This document shows positions 1-22,168 of a DNA stretch of 64,000 bases, one piece after another. Where the stretch lies: assembly GCA_903813345.2 (NCBI GenBank), contig CAIIXF020000008.1, forward strand, positions 28,584,005 to 28,648,004, in the 5' to 3' direction. Both the position numbers and the translations under genes were made by a program. The stretch comes from Owenia fusiformis. Lineage: Eukaryota > Annelida > Polychaeta > Sabellida > Oweniidae. The notes under the pieces were generated by a model. That model made no database searches, was not told the DNA's origin, and saw only the letters and a list, made by a program, of their open reading frames with translations. Each line of letters begins with the position of its first letter. Positions within the stretch are counted from its first letter, which is position 1.

Positions 1-474
1 AAGAAAAGATATTTTCCCGACCTAGAAGTCACATTTTCAAAGAAAATCAATTTTTCAAAGTTAATAAACTCTTTCCAAAACCACATTTCTAGATGTAATT
101 TTACATGTAGATTCCAAATATGACATCAGTTTGACTGAATTGTGAATTTTTAATGATGTAAATCAAGATTATTTCTACTCGCATCTAGTCTATTTCATTT
201 GGTACAGCCATTAATAATGTATATAAAAAGTTGCAAACAAACTAATCAAGCTTGCAGAAGATATAGACAATGCAGAAAACATTGATGGAGTAATGAAACT
301 TAGGTATACAAATTAGGCTAACACCTATGATTTCATTTCAGAATCAAAATCATATTTTCAGTTTATTTGTGCCTGATATTGGGTCTTAAAGTGGTTTTAA
401 CAAAAGCATTTACTTTATATTTTTCACATGGTAAATTAATTAACTAAGCTTCTATTTTATTTGAATTTTTCCAG

Positions 475-8344
<7,870 letters not shown>

Positions 8345-11131
8345 CATCCAATTATCCAAATTAACATGTGTCAAAGAAAGAAGAATTGCAGTCTAATTTG
8401 TAATGTCTACAAGGAGCCCCTTTCACTGGTAACAATGCCAAGGGGTCTTGTTTGAAATCAGATGCATCGTTTACATTTTTGATAAAAAATTTGCTATTGT
8501 CCATATAATCTTATAGGTAATGTCTATTGTACATTGGTGAAAATCAATTTTTGTAGATTTTGAATGTATATTTCATACACATATTGTATATTTACCTCAG
8601 TCCTTTCAAGTTTCATGACGTTCATCAGGCTGCTTCCGCACTAATAACGCATTCGATTTATGCATTACTAAAGTTGTCAGTATTACCATATATAGGCATG
8701 GTCTCATTCAGGGTTACACCCAAACAAAATGTCTGAGTTATGTGTCTGCATTCCACCCATCTCATGCTCATTTTACACTAAAAGCAGGGGGCCATGACTA
8801 AAAAAATACAATTTAATTTGTAAACAGGGGCCAGTTTCTATAAAATATTGTAGATGTATAATTATACCTAAAAATGGACTGTGATTGTGATGTTATTTTG
8901 GTTTAGACCGATAGAGATAAAAGAAAGGATTCATTTCATGAAAATTTAAATTATTTTTGAGAAACAACCCCCAGAAGAATTTGCATTGTGTAATATAGAT
9001 ATTAATTCTAGATTAGAAAAAAATATATTTCTGATATGGCAACTAGGTCAATGTATTTATATCAGTTCAATATGGTTTTGTATTTTTAGTAATGGCCCCC
9101 TGTTCGAACTGTACGTTTAGGTTCAATTTAAAACTAGTAGTGAGTGAAACCAATCAATTCAAATTAAGATGTATAGACTTGTATTTAACAGATTGAAAAT
9201 CGCTAAAATTGTACAGAAACTTATTTATTTAGTCTAGGAAGTGGTTTTGGTGTGATTTAGCATTGCTTAACCAAAAATACATGTGCAGTGCCTGTAGCAT
9301 TTCAAATATTTATCAAATATTTTACATCATTTTATAGTGCATAAATTACTCTCCCACTTTCATTGTACAGTTTAAACAAAGAGTAGAAAGTTGGGCAGTA
9401 ATTTATAAGAACTGTATACAAGTGTGTTATGTGACTTTCGAAAAATATACAAACTGTCAAGGGGTTCATTTCAAAGTGTCAACAGTTGGGGGAAAAGTAA
9501 TTTATATTTGCCTCTGTCACCTTATATTTGCCTCTATCACCTTATATTTGCCTAGGTCACCTTATATTTGCCTCTATCAACCTATCCCTTTCCCGTCCCA
9601 CATAGATTCATAAACATTGATTTTTCATTGCTTTAAATTCACAGTGTTTTGATATACTTTTAAATAGAAAATGTTCCCCTTTCCCACAGCGCTAAAGGTA
9701 ATTAATAATTACATTTTTCCCAACTGAGATATTTGACCTCTAAATGGGCGTTCTGTCTGTTTTGTGAAAAGCATTTTTGAGGATATGGTTCATATCAAAA
9801 TGCCAGTTTGATCAAAACAGATTCCACGCATATTTTGATGTAATGGGTGTCCATAGTAGGATATATGTGTGAGTGTAGTGTAACAGTGCCATACACGTGT
9901 GCGTTTACATAGTGTCTTGTAATAAAATATTAAAATGAGGTGATGTCATATGCACAAACTTAACAATGAGATTGCCTCTCTAAGATTTATATCTGTACAT
10001 ATTTTTCATTATATACAGTGATGTGTTTCCAGAAGTGTGATATTCTTAATGATTTATAAGAATTAATTTTTGGCTGTTCATGGAATCTGATTTATGAACA
10101 ATTTTGTGGCTGTTCATGATTACATCTGATCTTCTTTCTGACTATTCTTGCGAATGCCATTTTTGCATCCAGTATATTTGTATGGACAAGCCTGTATTGA
10201 AAAAGATGTACACATATAATTATAAGTAGACATATTTCTTAACTGAAAATGTTTCCTATTAGTATCAGTATACTAGTCTAAATGTAAGGTATCCTTATAT
10301 GCAACTTGCTTTTGATAGGATCGGAAGTGTTTGATGACATCGTAATATGTTGTAAAAGAAATGCAATAAATTTCTTCAAAGTTAAGTTTATTATAAAATG
10401 TGAATATATTGATCTCTTAACATGGCCAGTTCTAATCGTTTTCAAAATTTTTTGTATTAATCTAAATGTAATTTGTTTTTAACTGTACATTCGGCATTGA
10501 CTGAGAAATATGAAGGCTTTAGCTGGACCCCTATTTCTACAATCTCTCTTTGTAAAATTCAAATTGCAAATGGTATATCTCTTAACAAACCATGCAGAAG
10601 AGGTTGAAGGAGTATACCAGCATTCTATTTGTAAATTGATCAAAGTTCAATAAAGATAAGCTTATGTTCAATGTACTTATTAAGATGAATTCCCATATAT
10701 CTCGCCTTGTTAATTCCATTAGGCCGTAACAATTTTGACTTGGTTTTTTTTCACAACTGAAAACTTTTAGACAACTTCTCTTAGACACCTCATTCTGAAC
10801 TTGTTTAGCACAGTTATATGTAAATATTTATGCAGTAATGAACATATAGATTAGCGAGGGTGGTGTGACTTTAAGTTAAAAATGAACAAAATGTGACGCA
10901 TACATACGTTAGTAGTTAGTCATTTTTTAATCCAGTGAACAAAGATATTTTGTTTATATAAAGCGTGGTGATTTTAGTAATTAAATGTTCGATCTAGTTG
11001 GAGCATACCAAAATGTATTAAATTCACTGTAGATTAGAGTGTTGCAATATTATTTTGATTATATGTTATAACCACCAAGGCAAGGGTTGATTTTGTATCT
11101 CGTATATTGTCACATTGTAGATGAAATGTCC
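8345..11131 (+). other. FBXO11 3' UTR and intergenic DNA up to the duplication
   Basis: No coding exon is apparent. AATAAA polyadenylation signals on the plus strand lie at 9921 and 10365, and either could end the FBXO11 transcript. A UTR of 1.6-2 kb is plausible. The only repeat seen is the small 20-bp array listed separately. Confidence 0.5.
9501..9580. repeat. 20-bp tandem repeat, four copies
   Basis: The unit CTTATATTTGCCTCTATCAC occurs four times in a row with one to three changes per copy. It lies in the probable FBXO11 3' UTR. Confidence 0.85.
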
Positions 11132-13819
11132 CTTCTGTATGTATACCTCGCGAGCATCAACTTCGGAATCTGTGTATAATTGAATATACATGTATGCAAT
11201 TATCTGACAAAGACCATATTAAAATCCAACATTATGACACTGATTTTCCTTTTTGTGCAATTCTAATTTTAAAAGCCTTATAGATTTTATTTTATGTAGA
11301 GATATGATTACTATAAAATATAAGAACTATGGAATAATAATTTTAGTGTCATTAAATTCAAATATCCAAGTTATGTGTAACTCACTCTATATATTCTTGG
11401 AATGAATTGTAATTTTTCTAATGACAATTGATTCTTATGATAAATATTTGCGGTGTTATGTATTATAAGTTTACATTGTATTTGCATACAGGGTTCTTCA
11501 ATAAATTAAAGTACTACTTGGAGACTTGCAGAACTTCATTGTGAAAAATGCTATTAATATTACAACGCTTACATGACTAACATTAGTACATGAGCTTTGA
11601 TATTTCAACAAAAACAACTTTGCCTTTGACATCGCAATTGACAACTATATGTAAATACATGGGGGCTGATTATTATCAAAACATTTCAAGTGTCAAATTA
11701 TCTGAACATTATCTGTCCATTGGACATAAATAAAGGTTTCTGAAAATATATTGCAGTTTTTGTTTTAAAGTGTTCAAAACTCTTAGTAGTACTTTAATGA
11801 GGTCATTAATTCTCATCAAGTTTATCTGTACAGAGGTATAGCTATGTAAAACCCTCAATTTGTGCATGTTCCATTTCAATTGAATTATGAACATTATCAG
11901 AAGTTGATAATTGTTTAAAACATGTCCTGATTCTAGGAGCATACCAGTATTATTCCTCATAGTGTTTTAATTCACAAAGAATCGGGTCAATGTACCGATG
12001 TTGTCCAAAAACACAAAAAATATATTTAAAATTCCCTCTTCCCCAAAAAGTAATTGAATATTACTATTGATTTATTCCTTGTAGAAATCAATATTGACTC
12101 ACAAAATGTGTACCACATCTCAGAATCATAGATATACATGAAAATTGCCATATTGAACTAGCCCGAAAATCTGCTAGATTAATGCATTCATTTAACATTG
12201 AAGCATTAAGCTTTGTGTTCCACTTTTGAACCTCGATTGAAATCAAAATGCAACAAACATATATGAGGGATAATACTGATATGAAATCCTGCGTTTGTTC
12301 TAATTTATTCTCATGTGGCTATAAAATGTAAGAGGATATCATACGTATTGACTGACATTTCTTTAGATAGGGTTTGATTTCTGATATTAAGTACTTGCAA
12401 TTTGGTTGTTACATATGAAGTACAGTACAAAGCACTCTAATGAGAAAAAACCTTTACTAAATGTACATTATAAAGGATTTCTTAAAAGATTTACTTGAAG
12501 GGTCCCGCAATACATCAAATATGAAATATTCGGCTCATTAGCATAATGTATCGTGGGACTTCTAATGTATTTCTGGGAGTTTAGTGTCTGTGTGACCTTT
12601 CTTGAAAATATGGTGAGTAACAATACGAGAAATTGTCTCTTTGTTGTCGTAAGATTGTGAGACATTCGAGATTTATGAATCGTATGTACACGTAATTCAC
12701 AAATTTTCTGAGAAATTGCATCGTGGTTAGTTTTTTGTTGTACTGTAATTAATGTGTCAGGTTGACCAACTTTTAGCAATGCTAACCTTTGTTAATTGTA
12801 AGATATTATATATAATTAAATAAATTATATAATTGTTATAAAGCAATTCAAATATAATTGTTGTGTTCAAAGTCACTGATATATTATTCATAGTGGCAAA
12901 TAAGAATAGAAGGTGTAAAATGTTACTACCAGAAAAAGAAATAGAGATATTTGAACAAATGGACACTCTCGAAGATACAAATGTCAAATATCTATTGGAA
13001 TTAAAATAATTGCCAGACATCCTAAAAATCAAAGTATTACCATGAATTCAACCATTGTCAAAGAGTCAGCCAATCAAATTACATATTACCTGTTCATTAC
13101 TAAACAATAATGAACGATTTTTCATAAATTACTGCACTGTCCAAATCTTTGAAACCGTGCCTGTGATCCAGGATTTATTGCCACATTATAGCCAGAAAAG
13201 GTTGAATTCGAGTCAGCTCAGTGCAGTCAACTACACATTCCTTGTTTTTTGTTGGTTTTTAGAGTATCGGAATGACAAAGAATTTTTGTAAGCAAAAAAT
13301 ATTAGAAAGTAACTTGTTTCTAGTTTTCATGTAACATGAGGTCCTTTTGGGAGAATAAGTCTTCCCCAGTCCAGCAGTCCACTTTCTCTGAAGCTTGAAC
13401 TTCAAGAGAGAAAATGGGCGTGGCACATAACTAGCCGTTATAAGTCCCGTCCTTGTACAATACTCTATCATAGAATACTGGTATAATATAATTTCAACAT
13501 TATGTCAGTAGCTGTCAACATTAATTAAAAAGTAAAATGCATTCCTCTGAGAGATCATTAATAAATTATTATCGGATACATATACTAAAGACATTTTACT
13601 CCATAGAAGACATCATAGAATAGCTTTTCCCGAGGAAAGTTAAGCGTACTGGACGAAAATAATCAAATATAATCATATACGTGGTGCGTCATGGATATTT
13701 TTATTATTTCAACCAATAGCGACACAAGAGATCATTCAGCTGCTATGAATTTTGACCTACATACCAAAATCAAACAAATTCTGAAATATTTATTTTAATA
13801 ATCTCTTATATACTCCGCG

Positions 13820-13864
13820 ATGGACGAAGATGATTTAGAATTCGACCAGCCTAAAAAGAAAGGG
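13820..13864 (+). CDS. IFT43: IFT43 first coding exon, upstream duplicate
   Basis: ATG followed by 15 codons (MDEDDLEFDQPKKKG) and a GTATGT donor, identical to the exon at 22169-22213. The flanking upstream sequence, with a CCAAT-like ACCAATAGCG near 13713, is duplicated too. No acceptor is needed because this is a first coding exon. A transcript started here can splice straight to 27833 and give the same protein as one from the second copy. Whether both starts are used cannot be told from sequence. Confidence 0.75.
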
Positions 13865-15443
13865 GTATGTATATGATTAATTAATGCATTGAAATAGTAA
13901 ATCGATGTTAGATTTTGAACAGTTCAAAGATCGGAAGCAGGATGATATTTTTTAGATTTATTTCAGATCTGAGATTTTATCACACACAAGACTCAGTCTG
14001 TGTCACATATTTCGGCCCTTTTAAACGTTCCTCATACAAAGTGGTACCTGCCTCCCAAGACTCCTCTTGTCTGATATTTTCATTTGGTTGAAATAAATAT
14101 TCTGACCATAAGTGTCCTATGAAAATATTGGTGTTCGAACACATTTGTTTAAAAATAAATTTTGATTAAAAATGGCTGATCGACAGAACACGAGGATTAA
14201 GACTGAGTACTAACTCTGTTGGTCTGTTGGATACATACTACCCGCTTCCCCTTGATACACAGTCAGTATGCAGTGCCTAAATCAAGATCTTTATCAAGAA
14301 AGGTAGACATAACTGCAGACTGACTGTGCCATGACAGATCTTGGGTTTAATCTGTTGCTGAGATCTTCATCTTTCTACACTTGTTTGGTTCAAGTAAATG
14401 AGCTATGGACGCTGCAGTTCAACTTTTTATGTCAAAGAGTTGTTTCGGGATCATGTCACTCCATCACATTTCAATTCATTGCACATTGTCTTCAATTCTT
14501 TGAACCTCATTGTAAAGCTGGTGTCAAATTTCCTGAAATTCAAGATATGACACGAAACAGTGGATTTGAGGACGGACATTGCCCCTCCAATAAAATATCA
14601 CTATTTTGGCCTCCTATCAATGCAGGATTACCATTCATTATCATTGTGATCATTCATTGTGACCAGAAAATAAAAAATAACAAGAAGCTTCGAATGAGGT
14701 ATGAGGTATCTCATATATTTCTGAAATGGCTGCACAGTTGTCATTCTGAAATTATGAATATTTTCTCAAAGCTGATCAAGAGGTTTCTCTTGAGCTACTG
14801 ATCCTATTCAGCAATAGAATCATGCCGTCATCTATGTTTTCTTTGCCAGAGATTACATGAGATCTTGACAACCGGGAATTTGCTGATTATCTTGTTCTGG
14901 CTTTAAAATTCAAATTCTGTTCTATTTATCTATTTATGATTTTATGTTAAAGTCAGATTTCATAAAACATGGATATTACTCCAGAATTCTACCTATTGGT
15001 TAATCGAGCGGATGTACAGTCAATTTCAGTGGTGTAAAACGACGTCTCCCGTGACCAACCTTAATATGTCTGTTTGATGCAACAAGTTTGCAATAGCAAT
15101 GGTTTCAAGGTTGTTTACAGAAAGATGACGGAAAAAGTTGACACCATAGCAACTTGAAATTTAAATAAACATTCACTAGAGTCCTCCCAGTATCACCATT
15201 GAAAAAATCAGAAAATTCTGATAATTTTAAGTATTTCTATTCTGCTTTCCAAGAAAATGTATTTTACAAAAAAATATAGATCAAGAGCATGTGGATTTTC
15301 TATTAAAGGGATTCCCAGGTACTTCATCAAAATAACGTCACTATTCAATTTAATATTCTCTTCAATCGACACATGCTAGTATAAACTATTATACTGTTGG
15401 TTCACAAGCTTAAAGAATTACATAACTTGACAGATTGAATAGA

Positions 15444-15610
15444 GTAAAACCTGTGTATGGTGAACACCTATGGAGCCAAAAAAGTGTTCACTGTAGGTAT
15501 GTGTTCACTACAGAGATGGGATTTTATACAGGACTCAATAGAAAATATATCTTGAAGTGATGTTTGCTAAACACAGGTGTTCACTATAGAGAGGTGTTCA
15601 CTAAGGCAAG
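15444..15610. mobile_element. GTAAAACCTGT-family inverted-repeat element, partial (also 23793-23959)
   Basis: It begins GTAAAACCTGT and has a body of alternating GTTCACT and AGAGA / GTGTTCAC segments. Related elements occur at 29683, 46262 and 53930. No clear right terminal repeat is left here. Confidence 0.55.
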
Positions 15611-15764
15611 TTTTTTTTCATAAATTCAAGTTCAAGTACAGGAAAGCCCACGAGTGAACAAGTGACTTTTGTGTGGCTGTCAAAGTTAATCATCAGAATG
15701 GATTTTTATCACAATCTAGACCACAATGATGCATGAATTGTCATATTTGCCAAGTGTAAAAATG

Positions 15765-15968
15765 CAGTGATCTCCCTAGGAATTTTTCTCAAGTGGGGGC
15801 AAAATTCTTATATTCTCAATGCACACTATAATTGGTCAAAATATGGATATTTTTCATGATTTTTCTCATTTTAAGTGGGTGCAGATGGATTTCAGATGGC
15901 TGCAAGCCTATTTTCAAAATCTCAGGTGGGTGCTGCGCCCACTTGCTTTAATGCTGGGGAGATCACTG
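15765..15968. mobile_element. Short non-autonomous DNA transposon, 204 bp (copy 1)
   Basis: The terminal inverted repeats are CAGTGATCTCCC at the left and GGGGAGATCACTG at the right. There is no coding capacity. No convincing target duplication was seen. It lies in IFT43 intron 1. Confidence 0.7.
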
Positions 15969-16044
15969 GTTAGTGTATGACTTCCCGAATGAGTCCATGT
16001 ATTGTACCTGAATGTCTATCTTGTAACCTTGTTGTATCTTTCAG

Positions 16045-16065
16045 GGTTTCCTAAAGCTGAAGCGG
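16045..16065 (+). other. Possible 21-nt IFT43 microexon (copy 1; repeated at 24394-24414)
   Basis: A pyrimidine-rich acceptor (TTGTATCTTTCAG) is followed by 21 in-frame bases encoding GFLKLKR and a weak donor GTACTG. Phase 0 on both sides fits between exon 1 and exon 2. The gene uses many microexons elsewhere, which makes this plausible, but the donor is poor and there is no transcript support. Confidence 0.3.
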
Positions 16066-16800
16066 GTACTGTATATTACACTATGATAAAACATAGATTT
16101 AACATTAAGGACATGTATTGCCTTGTAGATCAATTTTTTGCTTCTTGTGATTAATGGTACATGGCAATGTAATGCATGGTGATGGTGATCAATCGTGGAT
16201 ATTTACTGTTGTATGCTTAGTGTATGCGGAACCCTTTTTTGATAATGCAACCCCTTTCTTTTTTTCCGCCAGTCAGATTGGCTATTTTTGGCCAGTTCAG
16301 TTTTAAAGTACATAATTCAGCCTAATTTGTCTTTGATGTTTGCTTTGGTTTTTAAAATTTAAAAAAATGGAAATCTTTATAGTAAACTATGTTTAGAATT
16401 TAAACCAAATATAGTGTTTAGTGGAACTAAATCAAATAAACTGAATACAAAAATGAGGTAACATAAAAAAAGTCTGAAGTCTGTTTTTCTTACAGAAGGT
16501 CAGAATAAACTTCCTTGCTCTGCAATACCCTTCCTTGCTGTGTAATACCCTCCCTTGCAGTGCAATACCCGCCTCTTTCTCTTTGCATGTTTCATAAATG
16601 AATCAATCTATTAAAAGTATTAAGCTATTTTGCATATTGTTTCAAAACCATTTATATTTGAAATAAAATAAGAGGCCATGATATAAGAAAAAAAACATCA
16701 TTGACTTAGTTGAACATAAAGATTCCATACCCAGATTTAAATTTTATAGACATTATTGTTGGAATCCTTATCTTCTATCAGGCCCAATAAGAAATGATCT

Positions 16801-18168
16801 TATTCACCTTTCCCCAAAGTCAGCTCATGAATATTATAATTAGCAAATCTCAAAACTCTGACGTCAGAGTAGGGCAGATTTTCGCGGGAAAATCCTAACA
16901 CATTAGAAGTCAATGGGAATCATGACGGAAACGGGTTAATTTTATTGTCAAATTATGTTGAGTAGTGATAATATTTATGATAAATGTAATGGAATTTAAT
17001 TAATTATACTCCCGTCTATATTCCCCCTTCTTGTTATATTGTTCTGGGGAATCAAATGAATAGAGAAATATTGATGTGAAGAGTCCAATGTTCCCTGTAC
17101 ATTTTCACTATATCTAGAATGCCGACTGTATAAAACCCCATGTTAATTCTTGACTGTCAAAATGTTAACATCCCATGGTAATCTTAAGTTTGTGTAATAT
17201 TTTCTCATGGGGAGTGAAGAAGGGGGTACGGCTTAACCTTGAAAAAAAACTATTCGACTCTCAAATCTGGGCCAAAGCGTTACTTTCACTTACAATCAGC
17301 TACTTATTATACCACATGAAACAATGTTACTTTTATGTCTGCCGAAGAATTTGACAATGGTTACATGAGTGATGACTAATTTCATTGAATGTTAAGGCCG
17401 TTCATGTATGCTTATTGAGACAATGTACCAGAGTTGCTTGTTTTACCGACAATCGTCTATTTGAAGAGATTTATCTCTTGAAAAGCCCATGGGCGTTCTT
17501 TTAAATATCGAACTTTTTAGAGAACTTTTAGGATATTTTTGGACGTAGACGTACAAGAGAGAAACTCCGGCGGTTTACCAAGGGGGAGCTTTATGACAGT
17601 TTTGGCAAAAAATCATGCAAAAAGTGCTCAGAATGGTAAAAAGCTGCATAATTTTGAAAGAGTATCTGACCAGACCTGCAAAAATACATGACCAATCCCA
17701 AATTATTTGGGCAACCCGATGAGAAAAATGCAAGTGGACTCTGACATTTAAAACTGTTGTTCATATATTTTTATTAGAAACATAATGAACTATTTAATTA
17801 AATAATCATGATAAATGTATACTGCTAATCCATACAGTCTTATTGTTTGAATAATTGTCAATTTTTGGTTTGCGTAATTGGATTCACTTTGTTAAAAGAC
17901 TAGCACTCGTATCACAATTATTTCTATGGTTTGATTTACCGGATGGTGTATTTAAGACACAGCTTAAGGCAAAATAGTCAGAAAAATATATTTCACTTAG
18001 TTTTGTTATCATTTAATTTATAATGAGATTTATTTCACTCATTGGGCGATCTAATAGTAATTGAAGTTTTGGCGCGAAATGTGCCCTGCTTTGACGTCAT
18101 TGATTTTCATCGACCAATCAGCGCAGCGGTCAAATGAGTACACTTTGGACTTTGGGGAAAGGTGAATA
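16801..18168. mobile_element. Non-autonomous DNA transposon, about 1.37 kb, TA-flanked (copy 1)
   Basis: The first 21 bases (from TATTCACCTTTCCCCAAAG) are repeated inverted at 18148-18168. If TA is the target duplication, the element proper runs from TTCACC to GGTGAA. No transposase-like frame was found inside, so it would depend on an element elsewhere. Both ends contain CRE-like TGACGTCA-type palindromes (near 16860 and 18101). Confidence 0.7.
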
Positions 18169-18695
18169 CATGTACAGTAGTACACATGTAAATAGATTCA
18201 GGATTCTCTGACAGGTCATTTGTTAACTTAAATGAGGATTTGAAATTTTGATTGAAATCATTCAAAATCCTGTATTCAAAGAAATTCTCAATTCTTTTAG
18301 TTCAAATCTCCACCTTTAAAGGCTTAATTATACGATTTTAGACTATTGACTAAAATAGTCAAGGCAAAAGACTTATGAGTAAATAATTGTGTGATGCTAT
18401 ACCTCAGACTGAAAGCAAATCAAAGACGACCTAATATTGTATAATGATATCAGGCTGAAACAGAGGAAGTTCCCCAGAATATGAACCTCCATATAAAATA
18501 ATCCTCTAGGTGTACATCTTCACATGGAAATAGGTTCATCCATGAATTATGGGATATATCCCCCTACAGTCATCCTGCATGCCAGACCCAACCCCCTTTG
18601 GTGGAATGCTTTGCATGTCATAGAATGAAATATTTTATTTATTATGTTGTAATTGTTGAAATTGTATTGTTAAAGCTATACTCTACTATGGTGTT

Positions 18696-18837
18696 AATGC
18701 CTGGGTCACATTTGCTGATCAATCAGCCGGTGCCCGGCTGATTGAGTGTTTTGCTCAATATTGTATTCAATTTTGAACAAAATACTCAATCGGCCTGGCA
18801 CCATAGTGAAGATCGGAGCAAATGTGACCAAGGCATT
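18696..18837. mobile_element. Foldback MITE, 142 bp (copy 1)
   Basis: AATGCCTGGGTCACATTTGC at the left pairs with GCAAATGTGACCAAGGCATT at the right. The arms continue inward as an imperfect hairpin (CTGATTGAGTGTTTTG against CAAAATACTCAATCGG), and a smaller palindrome lies inside (CAGCCGGTGCCCGGCTG). Confidence 0.8.
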
Positions 18838-19126
18838 ACTACAAGATCTTGGGATTATCTGTAATTTTAGGAATTTATTTCCCTAATTTCAAAGTAACTG
18901 CTAATACAAGTTCTTTGAGGCTAATCATTTTGCCTGAATATTTTGGTTAGACAACTATATATTGAACGGTCCCTCGGGTTGCTGTTTTATTATGGACTTC
19001 AAATAATTTGACCTAAAGTTGTTGTTTTCTAATTCTATTCTATTTTTTCATTTTAATTTCTGTGACCTTATTTTTATAAAATGATTGCATGAAAAAATGT
19101 AGTTCATTTTTACTGAGCATATAACC

Positions 19127-19255
19127 TTGGAACTTTTCAATTTTTTTTCAAATTTTTCCGAATTAATTTTCAATTTTTTTTCAAAATTTTTTTGTCAATT
19201 TTTCAAAAATTTTTTTCAAATTTTTCAAATATCTTTTTTTCAAAATATTTTTAAA
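19127..19255. repeat. T-rich low-complexity tract (also 27476-27604)
   Basis: Runs of TTTTTCAAA-type units produce a spurious phenylalanine-rich open frame. This is simple sequence, not a gene. Confidence 0.8.
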
Positions 19256-22168
19256 GATAGTATCTGTAGGATACGATTGGGTATCACGTCATATGGATCA
19301 GATACGATTTTAGTGGCGTATACGAAAATTATCTTGTGTTGGTATCCCCATATATATTTAGTATCCATTGGATAAAAGTTAATAAGTGAAGTAGAACTGT
19401 ACTTTCACCCTAATAACAATTAAGTGACACAATATCTTTCATAAGTTTATTTTCAAAACTGATTAAAATATTGCTAATTACTTCTGTATGTATACCTCGC
19501 GAGCATCAACTTCGGAATCTGTGTATAATTGAATATACATGTATGCAATTATCTGACAAAGACCATATTAAAATCCAACATTATGACACTGATTTTCCTT
19601 TTTGTGCAATTCTAATTTTAAAAGCCTTATAGATTTTATTTTATGTAGAGATATGATTACTATAAAATATAAGAACTATGGAATAATAATTTTAGTGTCA
19701 TTAAATTCAAATATCCAAGTTATGTGTAACTCACTCTATATATTCTTGGAATGAATTGTAATTTTTCTAATGACAATTGATTCTTATGATAAATATTTGC
19801 GGTGTTATGTATTATAAGTTTACATTGTATTTGCATACAGGGTTCTTCAATAAATTAAAGTACTACTTGGAGACTTGCAGAACTTCATTGTGAAAAATGC
19901 TATTAATATTACAACGCTTACATGACTAACATTAGTACATGAGCTTTGATATTTCAACAAAAACAACTTTGCCTTTGACATCGCAATTGACAACTATATG
20001 TAAATACATGGGGGCTGATTATTATCAAAACATTTCAAGTGTCAAATTATCTGAACATTATCTGTCCATTGGACATAAATAAAGGTTTCTGAAAATATAT
20101 TGCAGTTTTTGTTTTAAAGTGTTCAAAACTCTTAGTAGTACTTTAATGAGGTCATTAATTCTCATCAAGTTTATCTGTACAGAGGTATAGCTATGTAAAA
20201 CCCTCAATTTGTGCATGTTCCATTTCAATTGAATTATGAACATTATCAGAAGTTGATAATTGTTTAAAACATGTCCTGATTCTAGGAGCATACCAGTATT
20301 ATTCCTCATAGTGTTTTAATTCACAAAGAATCGGGTCAATGTACCGATGTTGTCCAAAAACACAAAAAATATATTTAAAATTCCCTCTTCCCCAAAAAGT
20401 AATTGAATATTACTATTGATTTATTCCTTGTAGAAATCAATATTGACTCACAAAATGTGTACCACATCTCAGAATCATAGATATACATGAAAATTGCCAT
20501 ATTGAACTAGCCCGAAAATCTGCTAGATTAATGCATTCATTTAACATTGAAGCATTAAGCTTTGTGTTCCACTTTTGAACCTCGATTGAAATCAAAATGC
20601 AACAAACATATATGAGGGATAATACTGATATGAAATCCTGCGTTTGTTCTAATTTATTCTCATGTGGCTATAAAATGTAAGAGGATATCATACGTATTGA
20701 CTGACATTTCTTTAGATAGGGTTTGATTTCTGATATTAAGTACTTGCAATTTGGTTGTTACATATGAAGTACAGTACAAAGCACTCTAATGAGAAAAAAC
20801 CTTTACTAAATGTACATTATAAAGGATTTCTTAAAAGATTTACTTGAAGGGTCCTGCAATACATCAAATATGAAATATTCGGCTCATTAGCATAATGTAT
20901 CGTGGGACTTCTAATGTATTTCTGGGAGTTTAGTGTCTGTGTGACCTTTCTTGAAAATATGGTGAGTAACAATACGAGAAATTGTCTCTTTGTTGTCGTA
21001 AGATTGTGAGACATTCGAGATTTATGAATCGTATGTACACGTAATTCACAAATTTTCTGAGAAATTGCATCGTGGTTAGTTTTTTGTTGTACTGTAATTA
21101 ATGTGTCAGGTTGACCAACTTTTAGCAATGCTAACCTTTGTTAATTGTAAGATATTATATATAATTAAATAAATTATATAATTGTTATAAAGCAATTCAA
21201 ATATAATTGTTGTGTTCAAAGTCACTGATATATTATTCATAGTGGCAAATAAGAATAGAAGGTGTAAAATGTTACTACCAGAAAAAGAAATAGAGATATT
21301 TGAACAAATGGACACTCTCGAAGATACAAATGTCAAATATCTATTGGAATTAAAATAATTGCCAAACATCCTAAAAATCAAAGTATTACCATGAATTCAA
21401 CCATTGTCAAAGAGTCAGCCAATCAAATTACATATTACCTGTTCATTACTAAACAATAATGAACGATTTTTCATAAATTACTGCACTGTCCAAATCTTTG
21501 AAACCGTGCCTGTGATCCAGGATTTATTGCCACATTATAGCCAGAAAAGGTTGAATTCGAGTCAGCTCAGTGCAGTCAACTACACATTCCTTGTTTTTTG
21601 TTGGTTTTTAGAGTATCGGAATGACAAAGAATTTTTGTAAGCAAAAAATATTAGAAAGTAACTTGTTTCTAGTTTTCATGTAACATGAGGTCCTTTTGGG
21701 AGAATAAGTCTTCCCCAGTCCAGCAGTCCACTTTCTCTGAAGCTTGAACTTCAAGAGAGAAAATGGGCGTGGCACATAACTAGCCGTTATAAGTCCCGTC
21801 CTTGTACAATACTCTATCATAGAATACTGGTATAATATAATTTCAACATTATGTCAGTAGCTGTCAACATTAATTAAAAAGTAAAATGCATTCCTCTGAG
21901 AGATCATTAATAAATTATTATCGGATACATATACTAAAGACATTTTACTCCATAGAAGACATCATAGAATAGCTTTTCCCGAGGAAAGTTAAGCGTACTG
22001 GACGAAAATAATCAAATATAATCATATACGTGGTGCGTCATGGATATTTTTATTATTTCAACCAATAGCGACACAAGAGATCATTCAGCTGCTATGAATT
22101 TTGACCTACATACCAAAATCAAACAAATTCTGAAATATTTATTTTAATAATCTCTTATATACTCCGCG

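Larger units (their letters stand above)
11132..19480. repeat. 8,349-bp tandem duplication, copy 1
   Basis: Everything from CTTCTGTATG at 11132 to TTGCTAATTA at 19480 recurs exactly 8,349 bases further on. The offset stays constant throughout, so there is no net indel. Reading both copies I found five substitutions (12506 C/T, 13016 G/A, 13899 A/T, 18565 T/A, 19256 G/A). The block carries the putative IFT43 promoter, its first coding exon and much of intron 1. At the junction the bases after 19480 are CTTCTG, whereas after 27829 they are CAGAGC; one shared C is the only microhomology. Copy 1 therefore lacks the exon 2 acceptor. Confidence 0.97.

Noticed and set aside
14331-14801. 156-codon open frame in the duplicated block (also 22680-23150)
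   Set aside because: No recognisable domain, no splice context, and it lies inside IFT43 intron 1. Identity between copies reflects the recent duplication, not selection.
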